From positions 19,654,498 through 19,718,497 of the forward strand of contig JASXTE010000017.1 of NCBI GenBank assembly GCA_030280995.1: a DNA stretch of 64,000 bases. The letters run 5' to 3'. The stretch comes from Hemileia vastatrix. Taxonomy: Eukaryota > Basidiomycota > Pucciniomycetes > Pucciniales > Zaghouaniaceae. Shown one piece after another: positions 21,853 through 33,440 of the stretch. Below the pieces are notes generated by a model. It had not been told where the DNA came from. It was given only the letters and a program-made list of their open reading frames with translations, and did not search any database. Numbering within the stretch: position 1 is the first letter of the stretch; each line of letters begins with the position of its first letter. The translations under genes and the position numbers were made by a program.

Positions 21853-24498
21853 CACAATTTTGGAAGATGTGATTCTGAAGATGAGTCAAAATTTGAAGAT
21901 TTAGAAGATGGAAGTGAGGATGAAGATGTGAAATTGCGGAAAAGTTTTGGAGTGGTGAGATTGGGGAATAAAAGTAAGTCCTACCAATTGTGCACTACTA
22001 TGGTTTCTTCTACACCTTTCAAAAACATTACCTTGGCCACAAATGTGAAAAATGGGGAAACCCTTGGTTTTTGTTCCAGGTCTGCTGGTGAATATTTCGT
22101 AAAGATCCCTCAATTTGAAGGTGGAGCAGCAAAGTACAAGAAGGTGGCGCAGAAGATTGGGCCTGTCAATGAGCCTATGCCTGTAGGTTTGAATCCACCT
22201 TTGAAGAGACCTCCTTTGTCAAGAGATCTGTACTGTACTCCTCTGGTGAAGAATCCTTCTGATTTTGTGGAAACTTCTAGGGTGACTGAGGAAAGGTTAA
22301 AAGTTGTTAATTTTAGTTATGATAGATGCTTGTCTGATGAGGAAAAGAAGTTGTTGTTGCATGTTGTTGTGCTCAGGGAGAAAACAGTGGCATTTGTTGA
22401 AGAGGAAAGGGGTATGTTGAAACACTCTTATGGGGAACCTTACTTGATTCCTTTAGTTTGTCTTGAACCTTGGAAAATCAAACTAATTCAAATTCCAGGA
22501 ACTATTAGGGATGATTTTGTGGAGATTTTTAGGTAAAGAGTCAGGACTGGTTTATAAAAACAGTCAAAATCTAGTTACTCAATGTTGTATATCTGTGTAA
22601 TGAAGCAGAATGGGTAGCTGAGAACCTTAGAGCCTTGAATAGAGTCACTATCAAGGATTCTTTTATGCCACCAAGTGCAGAGGGTTTTGTGGAAGCTTTT
22701 TCTGGAAGGGTGTGTTATGGTTTGGGTAATATTATGGGTGGTTATGATGAAAGGGAACTTCACATTTATTCACGGCCACTAACAAAGTTTGAGACTCCTC
22801 TGGGAAGATTTCAGCTCACTATGTTGCCTCAAGGAGCAAATAATTCAGTAGCGGTATATCAAGCACAAATGGGTTGTATTTTACAGGATGAGGTTCCGAC
22901 TCATGCTGGTATTTTTATTGATGTTGTTTGAATCAAAGGACTATCCACTGATTATGGGAATGAGATGCTGAAGGAGAACCCAGGTATAAGGAGATTTGTT
23001 TTGGAATATGCAATTACTATAGAGAGAGTATTGTTTAGGATTGAAGAGGATGGTTTGACCATTTCTGGATCGAAATTCCGTTGTTATGTTCCTGCTCTAG
23101 AAATTCTGGGTGATGTGGTATATAAAGAGGGAAGGATTATGGCAAAGAAAAAAGTTAATAAAATTAAGTCATGGCCAAGGCCTGAAAATACTACTGAAGT
23201 CAGGGGATTTTTGCAGGTTTGTGTGAATGTAAGAATTTTTTTCTAAGATTTTTTTTGTTGGATACACCTTTGAGGAAGTTGACTAGGAAAGACAAAGAGT
23301 GGGTATGGACTGAAGAGTGTGAAGAGGCTTTTCAGAAGCTGAAGAAGGTGGTAGGTAAGGGTATTATTTTTCAAAAGTTGGATTATGGAATGGGGGTTGG
23401 AAAAATATATCTGGAAGTGGACTCAAGTTACATTGCTGCTGGTGCTGTGTTGTCACAGGAAGATAATACTGGGAGGGTCAGGCTAGTAAGGTATGAGTAC
23501 ATGGTATTTAATGAGGATAAATCAAGATATTCTCAACCTAAGTTGGAATTGTGTGGTGTAGCAAAAATTATGAAGAAGCTGCAAACTGTTTTGTGGGGGC
23601 AGCATTTTGAGCTGAAGGTGGATGCAAAATATCTGGCTCAAATGATCAATACTCCTAGTCTTCCAAATGCTCCAATGACTAGGTGTATGGCATTTATTCA
23701 GCATTTCTCTTTTGACGTGGTATACAAACCTGGGAAAACTTTTACAATGTCAGATGGATTATCAAGGAGACCACTCATGTATGAAGACTCAGACTCTAAA
23801 GAATTTGATGAAGATGTCCCAGTGGTTAGTGTCAGCACAAAATGTGCTGAAAATTTTTCTCTCCTCCCCCATGAGGCTAAACTGGAAGATTGTTCTCCTT
23901 CCCCCATGAGGTTAAACCGGAAGATTTTTCTCTCCTACCCAAGAAGTTAATCTGGCTAGCTCTAATATTGATTCTGGTGATCAGGATGTTTTTGGTGATG
24001 AAGATGGGGTTGTTGTTTGGGATGGCTCAAAATTAGATAATTGTGTTTTTATTAGTGAACTGGATTCTCTTAAGATTCAGTGGAAGGAAAATGATGTACC
24101 AAAGTTTAGGGATTGGTGTCCTGGGTGGGCAGTTTGTGTTGCTCATGTGTACACAGGAGATTTTTATAACAGGGTTGTACCCTTGGATGTTGTTTTGTTG
24201 GATTTTGAAGATGAGACCTGGGGTCAGACTGGGTTTTATTTTATTTTGATTGAATATCTGTTAAACTTGGAGAGGCCAGATATTTGTGATGATGATACTT
24301 GGATGAAAAGAAAGAAGAAGAGTCCTGAATTCTATGTGCCAGGAAGGAGGTTGATGAGGAGAAGATATCTAAATCCTCAAGTATTGGTGACTCAGAAGAA
24401 GGTTCAAGAGTTTTTATTGAAGCCTTACATAAAGACCTCGGTCATAGAGGCTTAGGGGAGACTCATAGAAGAGTAGCAGATAGATTTTGGTGGCCAGA
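21826..24498 (+). pseudogene. Degenerate pol: reverse transcriptase, RNase H, start of integrase (T lineage)
   Basis: The acidic N-terminus (21826-21950) and the GGAAKYKKVAQKIGPVNEPMPVGLNPPLKRP block match the intact pol. Reverse transcriptase follows with breaks: a stop at 22534-22536, then ALNRVTIKDSFMPPSAEGF, the VCYGLGNIMGGYDERELH block and FIDV at 22911-22924 where the intact copy has FIDD, so a catalytic Asp is lost. RNase H runs from 23219 (EVDSSYIAAGAVLSQ, QPKLELCGV), ending FTMSDGLSRR. A linker with three hairpin motifs (23863-23954) follows, and integrase starts (LHKDLGHRGLGETHRRVADRFWWPD) and is cut at 24498 by the LTR of element 2. Frameshifts or stops occur near 22536, 22931 and 23246. 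It is not functional. Confidence 0.9.
23863..23954 (+). repeat. Three hairpin-motif copies in the RNase H-integrase linker
   Basis: Copies near 23863, 23897 and 23931 follow the CCTCCCCCATGAGGYTAAACYGG pattern, the last decayed. They encode LLPHEAKLE-like peptides. The intact pol has copies at the equivalent place (37903-37985). Confidence 0.8.
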
Positions 24499-25256
24499 TG
24501 TCACACGCCACGTGACACTCGAGGCAAAAGCAGCTCATTAAATCAATAATATCGAGTTCTAAATCTATACTCGAAGCGCAGAAAGCAATTCTCCATAGCA
24601 ACTGCGATTCCCCTTTGTGTACTTACTATTCAACTGTGCTAGCCTAAACTATAAATCTAAATTAGTCAATCTCTCAATAGGGTGTCTTAGTCTTAATTTC
24701 AATAAGCGACGCACAGCTCTATGATCAACGTAATAGTACATTAGTAGTTTTCATTAAAAAGTTTGTTAATTAATTAAAAGGGGTAAATTGAGCATGGACG
24801 GATATTAGCGAAGAGAATCTAAGTGTATGTTATTAATGGTCTGTGGTATGGGAATGGTGCGATGAGAGGGAGGTCAATGCGAGGAGGAATAAAGGATATA
24901 AAAGGGTTGGGTTTTTGGTTTGACATTCCTTAGAATTAAATTATAAAACGTATTTACATTTAATAGTGATAAAATCTTTTAAGTTAAATCATTATTATTG
25001 TATCTTTCTTTATTTTCTCAATAATCATTTCTAAATCCTAAATCTTTGATTGTTGAGTTTCCAACCCTTCGCGAGATCTTAAGAATTCCTATTACCTTTG
25101 AAACTATATTATAATTCTTCTCGAACATACCTCGAACCCATAGCTCTTACTTTGAGTGACCTTCGAATCATTCCTCTGTGCTTCAAAGAAGTTTCTAAAT
25201 CCCTCATCTCACTTTCAGGAACATCCTCGACCTTGTGCGTAGGTCATCCGGTGACA
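24499..25256 (+). mobile_element. 5' LTR of element 2
   Basis: It starts TGTCACACGCCACGTGACAC and ends GGTGACA. It matches 43165-43924 almost throughout (for example GAGCATGGACGGATATTAGCG in both). A TATA box is at 24897-24902, and TCGA tetranucleotides are frequent in the second half. The junction on the left cuts T-element integrase. Confidence 0.92.
24897..24902 (+). promoter_or_regulatory. LTR TATA box (element 2, 5' LTR)
   Basis: TATAAA in GGATATAAAAGGGTTGGG; the same box is present at 43552-43557 in the 3' LTR. Confidence 0.55.
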
Positions 25257-25328
25257 GTATAATATAATTCTCCATTGTTCTCATTCTTTGCACTACTACG
25301 TCCTTTTAGGTGTTTTTAAAATTTTTAA

Positions 25329-26515
25329 ATGGCACCTGTTCAACGCACTCCTCCTACGGGCGCTACTACTAGAGCTCGCACTAGAGGCAGGCCAACAGCC
25401 ACAAGGTCTGTTTCCCGCACTCACTCTTTGGAGCCACTCAACCTTTGGGAACGGCAACATTCAGTTCAATCTGTAGAAGACATCCCACAAGATTTTGAGG
25501 ATTCTAGTGATGAAGAAGAAGGAGAGGATACAATGCACAAGGCACCATCTGCCCCTGCCAATCACACTTCTGGTCAATCCTCAGAACCTGGACCATCTAA
25601 CTCTCTAGAAGATTTCATGAGACTTTTCATGAAAACCCTTTCAAATCCAACATCTTCAGAGGGATCTAAGTTCAAAACTCCTTCTATGAAATCTCCTGAA
25701 AAATTCGACAGAGATCACCCCGACAGATTGCGACCCTTCTTGCAAACCTGCAAGCTACTGTTCCATAATGACCCTCAAAAGTTTAATGGTGAATAATCAA
25801 AGGTTGTTTACGCTTCTTCATTCCTAGCCAGGAAAGCAGCAAGATGGTTCGAACCTTATCTGCTCATGCTTTCTTCGACAGAAACCCACTTACTTATCAA
25901 TAATTGGGAAAAGTTTGAAGACCAACTCTTTACGTTGTTTGGGGACCCTAATGAAACTGACAACACAGAAATTGAACTTTATTTTCTTTGCATGAGTCAT
26001 AATGGTAAAGCCTCTGAATATATCTCGAACTTCAGAGCACTTCAAACTTGAGTAGGTTGGAATGATGCTGCCCTTAAGTATCATTTCAAGAAAGGACTTC
26101 CTTCGAGGATTCTGGATCAATAAAATCTTCACGGTCAGAAGATGACTACTTTGACAGATTTAATGGATCAAACCCTCAAACTTGACGGCGTTTATCAAGG
26201 ACGACTTCATCATCTTCGATACGCAAACAAATCTCAAGGCCTAAATTTTAAATCGGGATCTTCTTCACACCCACAACAAAATCAATCCTCCTCGACTCAA
26301 TCCAAACCCAATAAGGGGAAGGATAAACCTCGACCAAAAGGCTCGACTCCAGGCGATATCAGCAAAGTACTGGATCCTAAAGGGGAACTTAAAGAAGCTG
26401 AGAGGAAGAGACGAGCAGATAATGGGTTATGTATGTATTGTGGGGGTAAGCACAAGTTGGAAGACTGTGTAAAGTTGAAGGAAAGAGAAGGTACTAGTTC
26501 GAAGTCAAAAAACTA
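25329..26515 (+). pseudogene. gag of element 2 (interrupted)
   Basis: The ATG at 25329 opens a basic, Arg/Thr-rich start, an acidic linker (DSSDEEEGED) and the capsid region (KFDRDHPDRLRPFLQTCKLLF; ARKAARWFEPYL; NWEKFEDQLFTLFGDPNE; LKYHFKKGLPSRI). The C-terminus is Ser/Gln/Lys-rich and ends with a CCHC zinc knuckle, CMYCGGKHKLEDC, near 26430-26470. Three in-frame stops interrupt it: TAA near 25794, TGA near 26050 and TAA near 26120. The TGA is in a position where relatives have Arg (CGA). The order and domains are typical for Ty3 Gag, the RNA-binding particle protein. Confidence 0.9.
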
Positions 26516-26530
26516 GTAGATAGTTTACTT

Positions 26531-29500
26531 GTGTGCAAAGCAAACTATCTTATCTCTCACAGTGCACAAAACCTCCATGTCTTAAGGACTGGAGTTGCCT
26601 TAAACCGCTTGAGATTCATTCTTTTTAAGAAGGATATCCCCTTCAGTTGTCTTATAGACTCTGGAGCTTCAATTTCTCTTGTTAGTTTATCTTTTTCTGA
26701 GAAGCTTCAACTAAAATTTACAGATGTCGATCGAACTCCAATCTATTTGGTCAAATAAGAGGAACCCAAATATTGGGTAAGTAAGAAAGTTTTATGGGTT
26801 TTCAACTTTCCGAACTTTCCCCCCTTCGAGTGGGAATTATCAGTCTTGGACGCCCCAAAGGATGGACGATACCATTCTTGGCCATGACTTTTTAATGCAT
26901 TGGAATCCCAAAATTGATTGGACTAGGGGATTGATCACCCCACGCTCTAAGTATATTTCTGATTCTTCAATGCAGGTCAATAGGGAGTTAAACAACCCGC
27001 CTGACAACGTCCTGCTAGAGGAGGAATCTCTGCCAGATGACTTGCAAGCATCTGATCTTTCTCTAAATGAGAAATTGTCTAACCCTTCTAGCTCAATGAC
27101 TTCACTCAAAGAGGATTTAAATTGCCTCGAAGTAATCAAATTCTACTCTCTCAATTCAGGTATCCCCTCGACAGATTCTCTCGAAGATGAAGAGGACGAC
27201 CAAATTAACGTTGAAGCCATTCAATCAACTCTACCAGAAATCTACCACAATTTCCTCGATGTTTTCTCAATCCGCAAGGCCGATAAGTTACCACCTCATC
27301 AACCCTACAACCATCAAATAGAGTTAATAGGCCCAGTACCTCCGGCAGGTCCTGTCTATTCTTTGTCGAAGGACGAATCTCAAGTTCTTCGAGACTACAT
27401 TGCAGAGAATGTAGCCAAAGGTTTCATCAGAGCCAGTAAATCTCCAACCGGCTCCCCTGTTCTCTTTGTAAAAAAGAAGGACGGTAGTCTTAGGTTGTGT
27501 GTTGACTATAGAAAGCTCAACACAGTCACGAAGAAGAATGCATATCCTGTTCCCCCTATGTCATTACTTCTTATCTTTTTCAATGGTGCTAATTTCTTTT
27601 CTAAAATTGATCTTAGAGGCGCTTACAATCTGATTCGCATTGCAGAATTTCATGAACCACTGACTGCAATGCGCACAAGATTTGGTAGTTTTGAATATTT
27701 AGTTATGCCTTTTGGATTATGTAACGCACCTTCAACTTTTCAAACTTTTGTTATTGACATCTTCCAAGATGTTGTCAAACAATTTGTTGTCGTCTATTTA
27801 GATGATATTTTAATATTCTTGAAAACACTAGATGAACATATTCATCATGTTTGACAGGTCCTAAATTGTCTTCGAGATCATGGTCTCTACACCAAGCATA
27901 ATAAATGCAAATTCCACCTCAAATCAATTGATTTTTTGGGTTTTACGTTGTCCACTGACAGTTTAGTCATGGATGACAAAAAAGTCCAGAAAATCCTGGA
28001 ATGGACTGAGCCCAAAAACATTAAATCGCTCCAAGGATTTTTGGGTTTTGCAAACTTCTATAGAAGATTTATTAAAGATTACTCTAAAACTATTTCCAAT
28101 CTTACTTCTCTTCTTAGAAAAGATATTCCTTTTGTTTTTACTTCTACAGCACGAAAGGAATTTGAGGCACTAAAAACGGCCTTCACCACAGCCCCAATTC
28201 TTTGATATTTTGATCCTTCTGCTTCGACAATAGTTGAGACAGATGTGAGCGATTATGCTATTGCAGGGGTCATCTCCCAATTAAATCCTGAAACAAATTT
28301 GTTTCATCCTGTTGCTTTTGAGTCACGCAAACTCAAAGCTTTAGAATTAAATTATGAAATTCATGACAAAGAGCTTTTAGCTATTATACATTGTCTTAAA
28401 AAATGGTGTTCTTTTCTTCTCAGCCTAGATAGTCCTTTTCAAATTTTAACAGATCATAATGCTTTGAAATACTTCATGTCTTCCAAAGTGTTAACCAGGC
28501 GTCAAGCCAGGTGGGCTGAATTTTTGTCTGAATTTTCCTTCTCTATTTCCTATCGCCCAGGAAAAAACTGCATTGTCCCAGATATCTTGTCATGTCGGGA
28601 CGACGTTTACCCACAGCGGTGGGACGCATTTACTGAAAAGAACCCAGCAAATCAGCAATCAATCTTCAACGAATCAATGTTAACGACTCATCAACTTAAT
28701 TCGATGACAATTCAATCTTTTTGAAATCCACTATCCAACATCCTCGAAGCTCATTCGAAGGACGAATATTGTTTAGGGTTAAAAGACAAAATACTCTCGA
28801 AGCAAGGGGACAAAAGATTTAGTATTGAATCAGGTCTATTAGTCTTCAAAGGTAGAGTAGTCATACCCGACAACAATGAGATAAAATTATGGATTTTCAA
28901 CAGTCAACATGATTCTCCATTAGCTGGTCATTTTGGGGTTGATAAAACCTACCAGATAATAGCAAGGGATTCTTCTGGCCAGGTATGACCAGGGAAATCA
29001 AGGCCTATATAAAAGCTTGTTACAAATGTAATAGGAATAAGGCTCCCCGTCACCAGAAGCATGGGTTGCTTCAACCACTTCCTATTCCCTCTAAACCTTG
29101 GGAATCTTTATCAATGGATTTCATTTCTCAACTTCCTTTTTCTAATGATTTTGATGCTATATTAGTAATAGTAGATAGATTTTCAAAAATGTCTATTTTC
29201 ATTAAAACCACTACTACTGCTACAGCAGAAGATTTTTCAAAATTGTTTCTAGAATATGTATTCTCCAAACACGGCTTACAAAATGATATTATTTCAGATA
29301 GAGGCTCATTGTTTGTATCCACATTCTGGACCCAACTGTGTCGACAACTCAATATTACGCGGAACCTCTCCACGGCCTATCATGCTGAAACTGATGGTCA
29401 AACAGAAAGAGTTAACCAAATATTCGAACAATATCTTCGAATGTGTGTCAGTTACCAACAAGACGATTGGACCACATGGTTACCATTGGCCGAATTTGCT

Positions 29501-30163
29501 TATAATAACTCGACTCATTCTTCGACACGACAATCTCCCTTTGAAACCATTTATGGACGACATCCTCGATTCAACTCAATCCATGTAGGAACTAATCATC
29601 CTGCGGAACATTATCTTTGAACTATATCAGGACTCCAAGAAGAACTTAAATCAAATTTGGAATCAGCGATTCGAAGATACAAGGAACAGGCCGACAAACA
29701 TCGACAATCTGCTCCTTCCTTTAAACCAAGCGACAAAGTATGGCTCGACGCACGAAACATTCGAACAACATGACCATCAAAAAAACTGGCTGAAAAGCGC
29801 TTAGGACCATTCAAAATCAACTCTGAAGTCTCTAAAACTGCATTTGGACTCAAGTTACCTCCTAAATGGCAGGTGATTCACCCTGTTTTCAATGTATCTC
29901 TCCTGGAATTGGCTCAAGAAATATATCTGGGCAAGAACCAACCCCTTCCGGAACCGGTCGAAGTAGAAGATCATCTAGAGTGGGAAGTAAGTCGTATCCT
30001 TGATTCAAGAATGCGCAAGGGGAAACTTCAATACCTTGTGGAATGGGAAGGCTTCCTCAATGACTCAGACGAAACATCCTGGGAACCAGCCATCAATGTT
30101 TCTAACGCCCCTGAACTCCTAAAATCTTTTCATTTGAAATATCCTTTAGAACCAAAACCTTAA
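26531..30163 (+). pseudogene. pol of element 2: protease, RT, RNase H, integrase, chromodomain (multiple stops)
   Basis: Protease active site LIDSGASISLVS is near 26650. RT runs from ~27330 with the fingers block (SPVLFVKKKDGSLRLCVDYRKLN) and catalytic YLDD near 27800. RNase H has ETDVSDYAIAGVISQ, then ELLAI and TDHNALKYF. The integrase zinc finger is near 28915-29030 (H, H, then CYKC), and the DDE core has D in SMDFISQLP, D in ISDRGSLF and E in GQTERVNQ. The C-terminal chromodomain is LQYLVEWEGFLNDSDETSWEP near 30030-30090. In-frame stops are at about 26756, 27852, 28203, 28722, 29618 and 29771, and there is a frameshift near 28975. At least three TGA stops sit where the family has Arg, implying CGA to TGA. 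Domains are otherwise well preserved, so decay is recent and mostly by transitions. Confidence 0.93.
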
Positions 30164-31128
30164 AATTTCTTTTATTTTTAATTTTCTTTTTCTTTTTCTT
30201 TCTTTCTTTTTCTTGTAAAAAATCTAAAACACCTCTTAAATTTCTTAGCCTTGTTTTCTTTTTTTCTCTCTTCTTTTTCTTTCTTCTCCTTCTATAAAAC
30301 TTTCTCCAAAACCAACTAAAAGTAAAATCAAAATTAAAATTAAATAAAATAAAATAAAATAAAATAAAATAAAATAAAATAAATAGAATAAACATAAATA
30401 ATAAAATAAAATAAAATAAATAGAATAAACATAAATAATAAAATAAAATAAAAAACTCTTAAATCTCTCTAAATATTTTCTTTCTCTTTTTCTTTTTCAA
30501 TTCTCTAAATACATTCTTTTCTTAAATTTAAAATTTTCTTTAAAAATTTCTTTCCTAAACTTTATTCTCTCTTTAAAACTCTCTTTCCTTCGAGTCATCA
30601 AATCTTGTACGACACGACCATTTCCTTGAACTTAACTTCAACCTCTAAATCTCCCTATAAAAATTCTTCAAACAAATGATTCTTCTTTTTCAAATTCTCT
30701 TTAAATTCTAAATTCTGTTTTTTTCTTCCTCTCTTTTCAACTAAAAAATTCCTAAAAAAAAAAAAAAAAAATCAATAAACAACTTTTCGCAAATAACAAA
30801 TTCTTCTTTCATTAAATTCTCATTTAAACTAACTCATCTCAATCACCAACCATTTTTTTTTCTCTTTCTCTCTTCTCTTACATAAATTTTTCATTTAAAA
30901 CCTTAAAACTTCCTTCAATTCAATAACTTCTTTCTTTCTTATTTAAACTTCTTCTTTCAAATTCTAAAGCAAAATTTTATTTAAGATTTTTTTTTCTCTC
31001 TCTCTCCCAAATCTTATAAAAAATAATAATATTCACCTGCAATAATAAAAAAATAAAATAAAATAAAATAAAATAAAATAAAAACTAAAATACAATTCTA
31101 CTTTTCTATTTCTTTACATCTCTCCTTT
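30164..31128. repeat. Low-complexity pyrimidine-rich and AAAAT-repeat spacer
   Basis: It begins with TTTCTTTTTC runs and includes (AAAAT)n tracts at about 30336-30450, with a duplicated TAGAATAAACATAAATAAT, and again at 31048-31085. A long A-run is near 30755. No gene is seen. It separates sense pol from the convergent antisense gene and could act as a shared 3' untranslated or termination region for both. Confidence 0.75.
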
Positions 31129-32089
31129 TCATTTCAAATTTTTCTCTTTTAATTTTTCTCGAACCAATCTTTTCATCTTCTCCAAAATTACCCTTATCTC
31201 CTTCCTACATTTCTCAAATACCTCCTCCTCTCCCACCAGAACCACCTCTCCAATCTCCAAGAGTTCCTCTGCCACGTCGAAGGAAGCAGCGTCGATAATT
31301 GTATCAAACTCCCCACACAACTCTTCTGCAAACCTTACTCGTCGACCCTGACAAGGTTTCTTCGACCACACCTGGTCTAGCGTGTCCTCAGGTTCTTCGA
31401 TTCCACCCGTGACTGGAGGGTTTGCCTCAGTTGGCAAAAGCGACACAGGCTCCCCAATCGGGTCTTCAATGGTATTCGATGTCTAAACAAAACTCATCAG
31501 TAACCTCATCCCTAAAAAAAAAACAACAACTAAAGCTTACCTCAAAGATGGGGTCAGGTTCTAAGAGCAACCTTGGAGCCACCTCTACCTCTGCTTCTCT
31601 TTCCTCCTCGTCATCTTCAATGACCACCCGTCGTTTCTTGGGTGTCCGCCCTGGAACAGGGACTTCATCTTCATCTTCCTCCACCAATTCGTTGACTTCT
31701 TCTTTGACACCCTGCTTCCAACTCGTGGCCTGGGTTACCCAGGTTGTGATCTTGTTGTTGAGCTCCTTATCATTCTCCCCCACCGATTGATCGTCTCCAA
31801 CCGAGACATCCCAAATGTCTTTGACCACCTCTTTTGTTTTAGGGATTACCCGAAACTTGGTCTTGGTAAACCGTCGTTCGATCTCTGCGTTCTTCGTCAA
31901 CGCATTGCACGCCACTTGTTGCCAACGGCAAAACTCGCATTTCTGGCGAGGGCCTCGAGTGGCCGTACTCTCGACAGAGAAGTATTCCATAGCTTCACAA
32001 ACCGTGCAAGCCTGGGAAAACTGCCGCGTAATCATTCCCCCATCCGCTTTAGGGTGTGGAGGCGTAGGTGTTGGAGTAGGACAATTCAT
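31129..32089 (-). CDS. Antisense two-exon gene of element 2, CX2CX6C protein (300 aa)
   Basis: Exon 1 is 32089-31541 and exon 2 is 31482-31129. The 58-nt intron (31540-31483) has a GTAAGC donor, ACTGAT branch-like site and TTTTGTTTAG acceptor; the exons join in phase 0 to give 300 codons without a stop. The N-terminus is Pro-rich, followed by ACTVCEAMEYF (CX2C) and, 20 residues on, CEFCRWQQVAC (CX2CX6C, half of a Zn2Cys6 cluster). Then comes an acidic middle (VNELVEEDEDEVPVPG), a KKRR basic patch, and a C-terminus predicted to be helical (EVFEKCRKEIRVILEKMKRL). The ATG is 107 bp from the 3' LTR and the gene runs opposite to gag-pol. While gag-pol has about nine stops, this frame has none, which hints at constraint or selection. 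Function is unknown; a nucleic-acid-binding regulatory role is inference. Confidence 0.75.
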
Positions 32090-32195
32090 TATAAAAGGGA
32101 AATTAATAAATAAGAAAAATTATAGAGGGAAGGGAAACTAGTGTGAGAAGATGGCTCAAGCTCAACGGAGCTCGCAATTCTTATACCCGGGCATC

Positions 32196-32210
32196 TGTCA
32201 CGCGCCACGT
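32196..32210 (+). mobile_element. 3' LTR of element 2, left piece (15 bp)
   Basis: TGTCACGCGCCACGT equals the first 15 bases of the 5' LTR (24499-24513) with one change. The rest of this LTR resumes at 43165 after the inserted element 1. Confidence 0.9.
32207..32210. repeat. Target-site duplication of element 1, left copy (ACGT)
   Basis: ACGT occurs here and at 43165-43168. The uninterrupted 5' LTR has one ACGT at this place (24510-24513), which fixes the pre-insertion sequence and so the boundaries of element 1. Confidence 0.88.
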
Positions 32211-33430
32211 TATGGTAAGGTAAACTCTTACAGTCGCCTTGCTGTAAGCAGAATCCGGAGGAGATATGTGGATTTAGCTGAAAACCCCGTCCTTCCAATA
32301 AAAATAACAAAGTAGGTGTTCTAAATCACTAAGCTAACCAATCTACTTGGATCGGATTAATAAAAATAATGAAACTCTAAAATATTTAACGCTTATTGAG
32401 ATTTAAAGAAAGTGGCTGTTGATAAAAGAAATACTGATGACAACAATTAAGGTGTACCAGTGAAAGATCTGTAAAGATTGACTTTTATGTTTTTATAATA
32501 ATTTTAATTTTTATGAGACAGCAATAATCAAGTCTCAGCAATGAAGACCTTTCTAAAGATACCCTGTATGAAGTGTGATTTAAATTGTTGAATTGTATTT
32601 CTAAAATGTTAAATATAAAAATATAAAGTTATAAGGGTATTACAAATTTATTTAATTTGTTGAGTAATAAAAAATGAGACCGTGGTGGTTAAAGATTAAG
32701 CTGTATGATGTGTCCCCCCTCTTAATTTCGAGTTTGAGAGTCGCTTAAGTATTCCTAGTCACGTGCCTAAGTTTTCCCCTCCAGAGCTCTTCCAGAGTCA
32801 ATCCGGAGCCCGTACGGAGTCCGTACGGAGCCAAAGCGGAGTCCGAACGGAGTCCGTACGGAGTCGAAGCGGAGTCCGAACGGAGTCCGTACGGAGTCGA
32901 AGCGGAGTCCGAACGGAGTCCGTACGGAGTCGAAGCGGAGTCCGAACGGAGTCCTTCCGGACTTCCGGACTCAATTAGAACCTTAAAACTATAATAAAAA
33001 ATCTAGAAAAATTACACATAATAGAGCTACTTCCCCTTTACATACCAAACTAATTTTCGTAGTCTGCGCAGCTCTAATTACCCCGTGAAAATTCATCAAA
33101 GTTAAGTAATTTTTGAAAACGTAAATATTTCTATAAAACTTTAAAATTCATTTAAAAATATAAGAAAAATAGTAAAAATTCTGGGAAAATTTCCCAAGGT
33201 TCTTGAGCGACTCGACTTAATACTTATAAATTTTTCAGACCGTAAAAATAAGTTTTCTCCGTAAAATAAATTGTTTTCGTGTAGGCATTTGCTCGTGACC
33301 AATTTCTTCATATTTTAAACTCCAATAAATTAAATAAAACCCTTTTATAAAAAATAATAACACCAATCTTGCATGCCGTGATAACTCCATTTACATATTT
33401 AGGTGCCGTACTAAACTTTAGGCTACCACA
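32211..33430 (-). mobile_element. 3' LTR of element 1
   Basis: In sense it begins TGTGGTAGCC after the polypurine tract and ends CCTTACCATA. It is nearly identical to 41977-43164. The TA end instead of CA follows from the ACGT target duplication and the matching end in the other LTR. Confidence 0.92.
32780..32975. repeat. GC-rich ~36-bp minisatellite inside the LTR
   Basis: Repeated GGAGTCCGTACGGAGTC/GAAGC units, about five of them, in an otherwise AT-rich LTR. Units contain the CCGTACGG palindrome. Unit number and order differ from the sister LTR (42560-42705), accounting for most of the 32-bp length difference. The open frame across it (32763-32978) is a by-product of the 36-bp period. Confidence 0.9.
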
Positions 33431-33440
33431 TCCTCCCTCC
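33431..33440 (-). other. Polypurine tract of element 1
   Basis: On the minus strand GGAGGGAGGA is directly followed by the LTR start TGTGGTAGCC. Confidence 0.88.

Noticed and set aside
30102..30395. Minus-strand Lys/Arg-rich ORF at the end of pol
   Set aside because: It arises from the low-complexity pyrimidine tract; no family resemblance.
32763..32978. Plus-strand ORF with repeated SRSGVRTESVR peptides (also 42529-42720)
   Set aside because: It is an artefact of the 36-bp LTR minisatellite, whose period is a multiple of three; not conserved between the two LTRs.
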